Source of the DNA: an uncultured Oscillospiraceae bacterium
Lineage (GTDB): Bacteria > Bacillota > Clostridia > Oscillospirales > Oscillospiraceae
Reading direction: 5' to 3'
Assembly: GCA_900758315.1 (NCBI GenBank)
Contig: CAAERF010000020.1
Location: 1 to 7,015 of the forward strand
DNA length: 7,015 nucleotides
In this document: piece by piece, positions 1 through 6,596 of the stretch
How the letters are laid out: each line of letters starts with the position of its first letter
Numbering within the stretch: the first letter of the stretch is position 1
The notes under the pieces: generated by a model
The model's database searches: none
The model's input: only the letters and a program-made list of their open reading frames with translations
Told to the model about the DNA's origin: nothing
Program-made: the position numbers and the translations under genes

Positions 1-58
1 ATTTTCTATCGTATGTGTATTTCTCGCCACCCACAACATATAACAGGATTCTGCACAT
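1..58 (-). CDS. Possible start of a gene leaving the window (very tentative)
   Basis: An ATG at 58 opens a frame of 19 codons without a stop up to the window edge (MCRILLYVVGGEKYTYDRK). AAGGA lies five bases upstream (68-64). The stretch is too short to judge, a second frame here is also open, and no promoter is evident after the terminator. If real, it would be the first gene past the recombinases, either host or element. I do not recognise it. Confidence 0.18.
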   Translation of the reverse strand, partial: MCRILLYVVGGEKYTYDRK

Positions 59-125
59 AGCAATCCTTACGGGTAAAAAAGACCAGACAAAAAAAGCAGG
101 CAAAATAGCAGCACAATAAAACCTT

Positions 126-178
126 AAAAAACAAAAAAGCCCTGCCAGATGCAGCCACAAAAGCCACACCCGGCAGGG
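126..178 (-). terminator. Strong intrinsic terminator of the recombinase operon
   Basis: Fifteen bases after the stop codon of recombinase 2, a 16-bp stem begins (178-163 with 155-140). Its outer seven pairs (CCCTGCC/GGCAGGG) are perfect and the inner nine pair with some G-U pairs. The loop has seven bases. On the minus strand a C and then two runs of six T split by one G follow (138-126). This is a strong rho-independent terminator and marks the end of the recombinase transcript. Confidence 0.9.
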
Positions 179-193
179 TCCTGTCTCCTTTCA

Positions 194-2494
194 TCACACC
201 GCTTCTTCCCTCTCGCGCTTCGCTGCAGTTGTCAGGTATCTGCGGTACTGAATGCTGAATCCGTACACCTTATAAGGAGCATCCACATAGACCACATTGC
301 CGTCCATGTCACTCCGCTTATAGCCCATGAAGCTGTCGAGCGTTCTGCGGTTGCCTTTTGATGTCAGTGTCACACCGAAGTTTGTCTTATAAGTTGCCAC
401 ATCCCCCTGCAGTACCCCGCTCTCAACAAAAGCACAGTAGATGCCTTTTTCAAAGTGGAGCATATCTGGTGCTTCTGCGATCCGCTCAGGAGTAAGCTTG
501 AGCTTGCCCTTGGTCACGGCAGACACCCGGCCTTCGATGGGCTTGCCGTCTACATCTCTCAGAAGACTTCCCTGTACATCCAGACCGTTGACTCTTAACA
601 GCATTCCGCCTGCATTGGTATCCGGCAGTTCTTTCAGGCAGGCAAGGAAGTATTCAAAGTTCTTTTTCATGATCGCCAGCACACCCTGTTCCTCCTCGAT
701 CGTCTGCCGTTCCTGTTGGAGTGTTTTCAGCCGTTCCTGCAGGTCGTTCACAAGTTCTGTATAAATCTGGGCTTCCGAGCCTTCCTCCGTTTCCGTCCCA
801 TAGAAGCTCACTCCAATGCTTCCCGGTGTCAGTCCGCTTCGGATGTCCAGGTCGATGTCGTCAATGGTCACTTCCCCGTTGGAAAGGGCTTCATTCAGTT
901 CCACGTTCTGTTCCAGTGCAGCTTCCCGAAGCGCCGCCACCTGATGGCTGATGGCATCCTGCAGGCGTTCTTCCATCTCCTTGATCTGATTCTCCACCGT
1001 TGCCATCCTCTGCACCGAGATGCTGTTGTTATTCGCCAGCCGGACAGCCTGCTCATAGGCGTTATCAAACATCGTCACGATCATGGAGGCATCACCGTGC
1101 TGTTCAAAGTCACGCTTCATGCTGTAGAGCAGTTCCATGAAACTCTGCTCCAGCGCACACTCATGGTAGCGTTCTGAGGGGCAGCGCTTGTTTGCCGCTT
1201 CCTTTTCCTCATCCGACATGCAGCCTTTCTTACTCCGGCAATACGCTTTCTGGTCGGGAGAACCGTTCTTCGGCGGCTCACCGTCCCGCTCCCCGACCTT
1301 ACGCTTGCACCGCCAAACGGGATACGAATAGGTGTATTTTTCCAGATACTCTCCGGTATCCTCACCAGTCGCCTTAAGACTCCGCTCATCGCTGTAACCA
1401 TTTGCCACACCCGTGTAGGTTGTACGGAAGAATCCCTCCCCGCAGGGCTTTCCGGCATCCGGTCCATTCTCCAGGATCGCACCACAGCGCAGGTTTCCAA
1501 ACGGAGAACCCTTAATGCTCTTTACCTTTTTCTTGCCAGGGCCTTTCGTCATGTCTGCCCTCGGCTTCTCGAACAGCATAGTCTGCACTTTGTCCCAAGT
1601 CACACGGTCAATGATGCCCACATGATGGTTCTTCACATAGTACCGGGGTGCTTCGCCCTTGTTGATGCTGGAACGGTGGGTAAGGAAATCCTTCGTGATG
1701 GTCTTCTGCATCTCGATATCGCCCACATACTTCTCATTCCGCAGGACGATCAGGATCGAGCTGGCACTCCACTTCTTTCCATTGACCGTGAACTTTTCCA
1801 TCTGGTTCAGCTCCTGAGCGATCTTATTCGCCGTCTGGCCTTTCACGAAACGGTCAAAAATGTAGCGGATGATCTCTGCCTGCTCCGGCACGATGACCCA
1901 CTGCTTATTTTCCCCAAGCTCATATCCCAGCATCCGTTTCAGATTGATATGCGGGACACCAGACTGGAACTTCTTCTGGATGCTCCATCGGATGTTATCG
2001 GAAATGGAACGGCTCTCATCCTGTGCCAGTGCAGAAAGGATCGTCAGGATCAGCTCACCTTTGGCGTCCAGCGTGTCGATGTTTTCTTTCTCGAAATAGA
2101 TACCCACTGGCGGCTTCAGCTGCCGAAGCTCACGGGTACAGGTCAGGGAGTCAATGGTGTTTCGTGCGAATCGGGAAATGGACTTTGTAACGATGTAGTC
2201 CAGCTTTCCATTCATCGCATCTTTTATCATGCGGTTGAATTCTTCTCGATGTTCCCGGTTCGTACCAGATTTTGCTTCATCCGCGTAGATGCCGGCAAAG
2301 ATCCAGCCGGGCTTCCGGGTGATGAGGTCTTTGTAGAATGCTTTCTGTGTCGTGTAGGAAGTCTGCTGGCTCTCATCGCCGGTGGAAACACGGCAGTAAG
2401 CCGCCACACGGATGTTGGTCTGGCTTTTCAGCTGCCCGCCGTTCTGTACCGAGCGCACACTGGCGGGGATCACATCCACTTTTTGTCTTGTCAT
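194..2494 (-). CDS. Large serine recombinase 2, with enlarged cysteine-rich zinc region
   Basis: Second site-specific serine recombinase, 766 residues. The Resolvase catalytic domain spans about 28-175: R35 and nucleophile S37 in 'AAYCRVSTG', R108 and R111 in 'KSISRFARN', and 'QDESRSISDNIR' at 158-169. The Recombinase domain follows, about 180-310. The zinc region (about 335-447) is far larger than usual, with C337, C351, C396, C419, C425, C438 and C446 and an inserted charged loop between C351 and C396. A helical hairpin follows: a helix at about 493-540, an acidic tip at 541-573 and a helix at about 575-620. The C-terminal tail (about 625-766) matches nothing I recognise. The ATG has AAAGGAG six bases upstream. 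It lies 34 bp after recombinase 1 with no terminator between, so the two are probably co-expressed. It is related to recombinase 1 in the catalytic domain but clearly diverged, so this is not a recent duplication. Catalytic residues look intact. Confidence 0.93.
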   Translation of the reverse strand: MTRQKVDVIPASVRSVQNGGQLKSQTNIRVAAYCRVSTGDESQQTSYTTQKAFYKDLITRKPGWIFAGIYADEAKSGTNREHREEFNRMIKDAMNGKLDYIVTKSISRFARNTIDSLTCTRELRQLKPPVGIYFEKENIDTLDAKGELILTILSALAQDESRSISDNIRWSIQKKFQSGVPHINLKRMLGYELGENKQWVIVPEQAEIIRYIFDRFVKGQTANKIAQELNQMEKFTVNGKKWSASSILIVLRNEKYVGDIEMQKTITKDFLTHRSSINKGEAPRYYVKNHHVGIIDRVTWDKVQTMLFEKPRADMTKGPGKKKVKSIKGSPFGNLRCGAILENGPDAGKPCGEGFFRTTYTGVANGYSDERSLKATGEDTGEYLEKYTYSYPVWRCKRKVGERDGEPPKNGSPDQKAYCRSKKGCMSDEEKEAANKRCPSERYHECALEQSFMELLYSMKRDFEQHGDASMIVTMFDNAYEQAVRLANNNSISVQRMATVENQIKEMEERLQDAISHQVAALREAALEQNVELNEALSNGEVTIDDIDLDIRSGLTPGSIGVSFYGTETEEGSEAQIYTELVNDLQERLKTLQQERQTIEEEQGVLAIMKKNFEYFLACLKELPDTNAGGMLLRVNGLDVQGSLLRDVDGKPIEGRVSAVTKGKLKLTPERIAEAPDMLHFEKGIYCAFVESGVLQGDVATYKTNFGVTLTSKGNRRTLDSFMGYKRSDMDGNVVYVDAPYKVYGFSIQYRRYLTTAAKREREEAV

Positions 2495-2528
2495 AATCTG
2501 CTCCTTTCTTCCAGCCTTGCAACTGGTC

Positions 2529-4889
2529 TTATCTTACATACCTCTTCCGCTGGTTGCCGTCGCGCATCGTATGCCCGTCATAATAGCTTGCGGTATTGCG
2601 GTAATCTTCGATATTGGAATCCATCTCTACCTCGGTCTTGGTGTCATCGAACCAGTGGACCGTAAACTTCAGCGGTGAATGGATCGTGATGGAGAGGAGG
2701 AATGCCTTGCAGTGTTCTTCGGTCACTTCATTCAGAAAGGCCACCGTACCATCCCGCCCCGCCGGGAGGTTCTTCATCCACTCGATTGCCTTTTCCCTTC
2801 GTTCATAGTCGCCCTCCAGTTCTTCCCAGTAGTCTTCCATATAGTCGAGCTGTTCGGTCAGTTTCTGCTCAGTGTCCGTGTCCTTCTGAATATCACACTC
2901 CAGTTTCTCAATGAGCTTTTTCTTCTCCTCAATAGAAGCAGGGTCAATCATCTCGTCACCGAGAAGTTCCAGACGGGTCTGCATCACATCCACCTGACTT
3001 TTCAGGAGCCGGATCTTCTTACTGGTGCTTTCCACACTGGTGTGTGCGGCCGCTATCTGCTTTTTATAAAAAGCACGGTCGCGTTCCATAAAATCCAGCT
3101 TCTGAATGCTCTCCAGCCGTGCAAGCATCTGGCTTACAAAAGAATCTGCTTCCGGGGTGAAGTTGTCATACTGCTCTTTGAACCGGCCGCTCATGATGTC
3201 TGCCACAGCCACGTTGTCATGGATGGGCTTAAGCGTCAGCCGGAACCGCTCCAGAACTGCTTTACGGAAGGCTCGGACAACCTGTTCCTCGTATACTTTT
3301 TCTGCATGGCAGATACGTTTTCCTGTCGTCCGGCTGCTCGTCGGGCACCGCCAGATGGGATAGTTCCCATTTCCGTTTGTCACATGGAAAAAGCGGCCGC
3401 ACTCCCCGCAGATTAGTCTTTGGGAAAACGCTCTCGGCTTCTTGCCGGATCTTGTCCTGTTATATAAATCGCTGTTTACTTTTACAACTTCCTGTGCCTT
3501 TTCAAACAGGTCCTCGTCAACGATTGCCGGATGATGGTTCCGGACAAAATACTGAGGAACTTCGCCTTTGTTGTCCCGGACTTCATGTGTCAGGTAATCC
3601 GATGTGAACTTCTTCTGGATAAGGACTGCACCCATGTACCGCTCGGCACGGACGATCCGCGTGATATTCCCGCCTGTCCATCCATCCAGCAGATCACTGT
3701 TTAACTGCCCTTTCTTGGATTTTTTCTTTCTTACTCTCACTGCGTCGGTGACAGGAGCCGGAATCTTGTCCATGTTCAGTCCCCTTGCAATCTCCGTATA
3801 GGCTTTCCCTTCCACAACTTCATGGAAAATGCGCCGGACGACCCTGGCTTCTTCCTCAACGATCTCAATATCTTTATACTCATATCCGCTCTCGGAGGTA
3901 ACCATCTTCCCATTGTAGCGGTATCCGTACATGATCTTGTTTGGAACATCCCCCTTCGGAAAGCGCATCTTCTGCCCCAGCCGGATGTTACTGGAAATGC
4001 TGCGGCTTTCTTCCTGTGCAATGGCTGCCAGTGTCGTAAGGATGAAGTCGCTGGTCGGGTCTGCCGTATCCAGATTTTCTTTCTCGAACAGAATCGTTAC
4101 CCCGCAGTCATGCAGGACATCCAGTGCACTCATAAAGTCAGCCGTGTTTCGGGCAAATCGTGATATGGACTTGCACACAATGCGGTCGATCTTCCCGTCC
4201 TTACAATGGCGCATCAGTCGGCGGAATCCGGTTCTCTTTTCCTTGGAAGTGCCGGAGATGCCGTAATCGGAGTACACACCGACTGCATTCCATGCCGGAT
4301 TATTTTCAATCAGCTGGTTAAAGTATTTTTCCTGCGTTTCATAGGAGTTCTCCTGGTCGCTCATGTCCGTAGAAACGCGGATGTAAGCTGCCACATTAAG
4401 GGTTCCGGCTTTCTTTTTGGTAGCCCGGAAGGTCGCCGTCGAAACGAACTTGTTATCCTGCGGTTCTTCCGGTGTGAAGAGCTTCATAAACTCACTCTCC
4501 ATACTGCTCTGCAGCCGTTCTGCAATGTCCGGCTCTGCCATGACCTTTTTGGCATCCAGAGCTTTCTGGATAAGAGCTGTGATACCGGCGTCCACGATGT
4601 CTTTTGATTTTTGGGGTGTCTGTTTTTTATCTGATGCGTTTTTTGGTATTTGTTGAGTAGACCTGCCTTGGTGCGTATCAGCCAGTGGTAAAAAAGAAGC
4701 TGTGGCAGCATCCGTACTTTGACGAACATCTGCCACAGCTTCCACAGGTTTCTTTTTTCCAAGAGCGGCTTCCAGTAAAGCCGAGACATCCACAGCAGAT
4801 GCATTTACTCTCTTCTGCTGTTTCTGCTGTACTGTATTCTTCACAGTCTTTTTCTGCAGATTTGCAAGGAAATCCGTACCAGTACTCAT
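2529..4889 (-). CDS. Large serine recombinase 1, with long N-terminal extension
   Basis: Site-specific DNA recombinase of 786 residues, expected to integrate or excise the element through a serine-DNA intermediate. The Resolvase catalytic domain spans about 164-310: R171 and nucleophile S173 in 'AAYIRVSTD', R244 and R247 in 'KSISRFARN', and 'QEESRSISSNIR' at 292-303. The Recombinase DNA-binding domain covers about 315-465. A zinc ribbon follows, with C494, C497, C515 and C527. A predicted coiled coil occupies about 585-700, then a beta-rich tail. Unusual is a 160-residue N-terminal extension rich in K, Q and A, where family members normally begin close to the catalytic motif. It contains two copies of a helical motif (35-47 and 103-115). 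The ATG at 4889 has AAGGAG eight bases upstream, which supports the long form. An internal ATG at 4487 could give a shorter protein. Its catalytic residues look intact. It sits 34 bp before a second recombinase, which suggests one transcript. Confidence 0.93.
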   Translation of the reverse strand: MSTGTDFLANLQKKTVKNTVQQKQQKRVNASAVDVSALLEAALGKKKPVEAVADVRQSTDAATASFLPLADTHQGRSTQQIPKNASDKKQTPQKSKDIVDAGITALIQKALDAKKVMAEPDIAERLQSSMESEFMKLFTPEEPQDNKFVSTATFRATKKKAGTLNVAAYIRVSTDMSDQENSYETQEKYFNQLIENNPAWNAVGVYSDYGISGTSKEKRTGFRRLMRHCKDGKIDRIVCKSISRFARNTADFMSALDVLHDCGVTILFEKENLDTADPTSDFILTTLAAIAQEESRSISSNIRLGQKMRFPKGDVPNKIMYGYRYNGKMVTSESGYEYKDIEIVEEEARVVRRIFHEVVEGKAYTEIARGLNMDKIPAPVTDAVRVRKKKSKKGQLNSDLLDGWTGGNITRIVRAERYMGAVLIQKKFTSDYLTHEVRDNKGEVPQYFVRNHHPAIVDEDLFEKAQEVVKVNSDLYNRTRSGKKPRAFSQRLICGECGRFFHVTNGNGNYPIWRCPTSSRTTGKRICHAEKVYEEQVVRAFRKAVLERFRLTLKPIHDNVAVADIMSGRFKEQYDNFTPEADSFVSQMLARLESIQKLDFMERDRAFYKKQIAAAHTSVESTSKKIRLLKSQVDVMQTRLELLGDEMIDPASIEEKKKLIEKLECDIQKDTDTEQKLTEQLDYMEDYWEELEGDYERREKAIEWMKNLPAGRDGTVAFLNEVTEEHCKAFLLSITIHSPLKFTVHWFDDTKTEVEMDSNIEDYRNTASYYDGHTMRDGNQRKRYVR
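4485..4500 (-). promoter_or_regulatory. Possible internal ribosome binding site and start in recombinase 1
   Basis: GGAGAG (4500-4495) lies seven bases before an in-frame ATG (4487-4485) coding for Met135. Starting there would remove most of the N-terminal extension and leave about 29 residues before the conserved catalytic strand, close to the usual layout of large serine recombinases. The spacing is good and the motif moderate. A chance match inside a coding region is quite possible. Confidence 0.25.
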
Positions 4890-5059
4890 AGTTTTCGCTC
4901 CTTTCCTGCCCGTTTTCTTCTCTTTGGGCAGTCACATATTCCCTCTGTTTCGTGATATTATCAAGTAATTTCGGCGCAGAAAGACGGAGAATAATCTGGG
5001 AGATTATTGTCTTATCTGCACGATATGTACGCCCCGCCCGGTAAGGACGGGGAGTGTTT
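4890..5059 (-). promoter_or_regulatory. Gap likely to carry the recombinase promoter and 5' leader
   Basis: This gap of about 170 bp is the only long intergenic space upstream of the two recombinases, so their promoter probably lies here. The best minus-strand candidate I found has TTGATA (4964-4959) as a -35 and, 17 bases on, a poor GAATAT (4941-4936) as a -10. Only the -35 is close to consensus. A second, also weak, has AATAAT (5008-5003) as a -10 overlapping the palindrome, with CGTACA as the -35. AAGGAG (4903-4898) is the ribosome binding site, eight bases before the recombinase ATG. No firm promoter call is possible by eye. Confidence 0.3.
4978..5017. repeat. Long imperfect palindrome upstream of the recombinase pair
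   Basis: A perfect 8-bp inverted repeat, AATAATCT (4990-4997) and AGATTATT (5001-5008), surrounds a 3-base GGG centre. It is nested in outer arms AAGAC (4981-4985) and GTCTT (5009-5013), with a 4-base bulge (GGAG) on one side. The pairing continues with AGA (4978-4980) and TCT (5015-5017) across a one-base bulge, giving about 16 paired positions in 40 bp. It lies about 90 bp before the first recombinase start. It could be an operator for a dimeric regulator, a binding element of the recombinases, or an mRNA stem. No T-run follows on either strand, so it is not an ordinary terminator. Function is unknown. Confidence 0.55.
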
Positions 5060-5061
5060 TT
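5032..5061 (+). terminator. Weak GC-rich hairpin with T-run on the plus strand, at the endolysin 3' end
   Basis: CCCCG (5032-5036) pairs with CGGGG (5048-5052). Two further inner C-G pairs are possible after a mismatch. On the plus strand, AGTG and five T (5057-5061) follow, giving a terminator-like form that faces the convergent direction and overlaps the endolysin stop codon. On the minus strand, where the genes lie, the hairpin has an A-run before it and no T-run after it, so it would be a poor terminator for the endolysin. It may protect the 3' end of the endolysin mRNA or block antisense transcription. The stem is short, so I hold this loosely. Confidence 0.35.
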
Positions 5062-6526
5062 AGATACGGGCCGCAAAGTCAAGTGCGATCCACCCTGCAC
5101 CGGATTTCAGCTTGCCCCAGCCCTTCGCAGAACCAGCACCGGCAGATTCTGCCACGATAGTAAACACGCCTTTCCCGGTGTAATAACCGGTCTTACCGTA
5201 ATTCGTGCCCGGTCCCTTGCGGATGTTGAGGTCTTTAATGGATACACGCACAATATACGGGACTGAAGACTTCGGTTCCGGGTAGACGGCCTTACCCGCC
5301 GGGTCAAAAACATAATAGCCCGGATTCTTATCTGCACACTGTTTTGCATAGGTGAGGTCGTGGAACGCACCTTTCTGGGAAGCGGCATTCTGCCAGCTCT
5401 TACGGACACGGTACCAGCCGGGAATGGTGGTATTGCTGCCGGAGGCCGCATTGTACTGCGTCAGGTTCCAACGCTCGATGATATTGCAGAGATCCTGCAC
5501 ATAGGCGTGGCTGGTAGCATAACCACCATCCTTGATGATCTGTGCCGCTTTCTTGTAATCGGTACAACCCGCCAGACCCTCATAGCGTTTTCTGCTGCCG
5601 TTCATCGCACCGAGCAGATATGCCGCATGGTCGGCAATGGAGTCTTCCACACAGGCGTACTTGCGGAAGTCAGCGGTGATCGTGACCATCGAACCGTCAT
5701 CGTTCTGCTCCTGCGTTTTCTTGGTATAGACGGACTTGCCATCCCAACTGCTGCCGCTCCAGCTGTTCCCGGAAAGCGAGGTCTTCATGCCGAAGCAGTT
5801 ATTGGCATTTTGTGCCAGCTCAGATTTACCGTAGCCGGATTCCAGAATGAACTGTGCCATCGACACGCAGGCAAGGATGCCAGTAGTTTTCTGGTTCGCA
5901 GTAAACAGCGGACCGATCTTTGCCACTGCCTCTGCTTCCGAGAGATTTTTCAGCGAAGAAGCCTGCATGCCGGATGAGGATGAACCGCCCAGTGCTGCAG
6001 TTACCCTTGCGGCCAGATCACCCAGGCGGGCATACAGCCAGTTTCCAGGGCAGCTTTTATTCGCAAACCAGCGGTGAACGGTCAGCACCATTTCATCTGC
6101 CGCCGGAGCATAGTTGAGTGTCTTATTTTTATCACCCAGCCACAGGAGCTTCTTCTTCCCGTTACGCTTGCAGATATCAATGCAGAGCTTGACCAGAGAG
6201 TCATATACGGCACTGTTCATGGCATACGGCTCATTCATGTCGCTGGCGCATTCGATGGTGACCGCCCTCTGGTCATTGGCATTGCTGGACGAACACCAGC
6301 TGCGGTTCTTTTCCTCGACACAAAGTGACACCCGCCCATCCGTACCGATGCCGTAGTTGCAGCTTGCCTGACGGCTCGTGCTGGTAAAGCAGCCGCAGAT
6401 GCTCTCCGCAGAAAGCTGACCGACCACGCAATGCGGTGTGATACGGTCGATGCTGTGTGTCCTCTGCCCGGAATGGTTCGGGGAGAGCTTAGTGTAAACA
6501 ACGAGTGGACTATTGGTATATCCCAT
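5060..6526 (-). CDS. Bifunctional endolysin: N-acetylmuramoyl-L-alanine amidase / glucosaminidase with SH3 domain
   Basis: Modular peptidoglycan hydrolase of 488 residues. Residues about 20-178 are an Amidase_2 (PGRP-type) zinc amidase, which cuts the bond between N-acetylmuramic acid and L-alanine. Likely zinc ligands are H32 ('ITPHCVVGQ'), H151 and C159 ('HRWFANKSCPG'), with E92 ('VTIECASD') near the active site. A Ser/Gly linker (180-187) leads to a GH73-type glucosaminidase, about 195-355, with catalytic E229 in 'AQFILESGYGKSELA' and a closing 'GYATSHAYVQ' motif. Residues about 369-416 form a linker repeat ('WYRVRKSWQNAASQKGAF') often found in Clostridia phage lysins. An SH3_3 domain (424-488, 'LNIRKGPGTNYGK') ends the protein. 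The ATG start has AGGAGG eight bases upstream. No signal peptide is visible, which fits holin-dependent phage export. It has sixteen or so cysteines. The two catalytic assignments rest on family motifs; wall specificity cannot be judged. Confidence 0.93.
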   Translation of the reverse strand: MGYTNSPLVVYTKLSPNHSGQRTHSIDRITPHCVVGQLSAESICGCFTSTSRQASCNYGIGTDGRVSLCVEEKNRSWCSSSNANDQRAVTIECASDMNEPYAMNSAVYDSLVKLCIDICKRNGKKKLLWLGDKNKTLNYAPAADEMVLTVHRWFANKSCPGNWLYARLGDLAARVTAALGGSSSSGMQASSLKNLSEAEAVAKIGPLFTANQKTTGILACVSMAQFILESGYGKSELAQNANNCFGMKTSLSGNSWSGSSWDGKSVYTKKTQEQNDDGSMVTITADFRKYACVEDSIADHAAYLLGAMNGSRKRYEGLAGCTDYKKAAQIIKDGGYATSHAYVQDLCNIIERWNLTQYNAASGSNTTIPGWYRVRKSWQNAASQKGAFHDLTYAKQCADKNPGYYVFDPAGKAVYPEPKSSVPYIVRVSIKDLNIRKGPGTNYGKTGYYTGKGVFTIVAESAGAGSAKGWGKLKSGAGWIALDFAARI

Positions 6527-6543
6527 AATGATTTCCTCCTGCT

Positions 6544-6576
6544 AAAAAAGTTGAGGCCCAGATCACTCTGAACCTC
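6544..6576 (-). terminator. Intrinsic terminator or attenuator before the endolysin
   Basis: On the minus strand, a 10-bp stem (6576-6567 with 6562-6553) closes a 4-base loop (GTGA). It pairs throughout if two G-U pairs are allowed. The sequence AAC and then six T (6549-6544) follow. This is the normal form of a rho-independent terminator. It ends the SH3-LysM gene about 21 bases after its stop codon. Only three bases separate the T-run from the AGGAGG of the endolysin, so there is no room for a promoter between them. Endolysin expression must then come from readthrough or antitermination, or from RNA processing. The structure is seen directly; the regulatory meaning is inference. Confidence 0.75.
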
Positions 6577-6596
6577 GTGCTGTGGTTATTCTGTTG

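Noticed and set aside
61..75. A short match (CCCG, TAAGGA) between the left-end region and the GC-rich hairpin at 5037-5047, considered as a shared att core.
   Set aside because: Only about ten bases match and one base must be skipped. This is within chance for the window and the two sites lie on the same side of the element.
6..197. A 63-codon minus-strand frame with a hydrophobic, cysteine-rich middle.
   Set aside because: It overlaps the recombinase stop codon and reads straight through the terminator stem and T-run. The hydrophobic part comes from the T-runs.
1622..2665. A long plus-strand open frame (347 codons) opposite recombinase 2.
   Set aside because: It is antisense to the conserved catalytic and DNA-binding domains of recombinase 2 and has no recognisable domain. 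Open antisense frames are common opposite genes with this codon use.
2679..3416. A plus-strand open frame (245 codons) opposite the coiled-coil and zinc region of recombinase 1.
   Set aside because: It is antisense to a well-supported gene, has no motif and no convincing ribosome binding site.
4678..4935. An 85-codon frame on the minus strand from a GTG at 4935 (AGAGGG five bases upstream), overlapping the start of recombinase 1 and ending in a cysteine-rich stretch.
   Set aside because: Most of it is an alternative frame of the recombinase N-terminal extension, which has a better start and ribosome binding site. The cysteine-rich end looks like an out-of-frame reading. No family resemblance was seen.
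5015..5034. A LexA-like (SOS) box around CGTACATATCGTGC on the minus strand.
   Set aside because: One half-site is near the Gram-positive consensus (CGAAC) but the other half-site does not match.
5360..5977. A plus-strand open frame (205 codons) opposite the endolysin.
   Set aside because: It is antisense to the glucosaminidase domain, whose motifs are clear. No domain was recognised in the antisense product.
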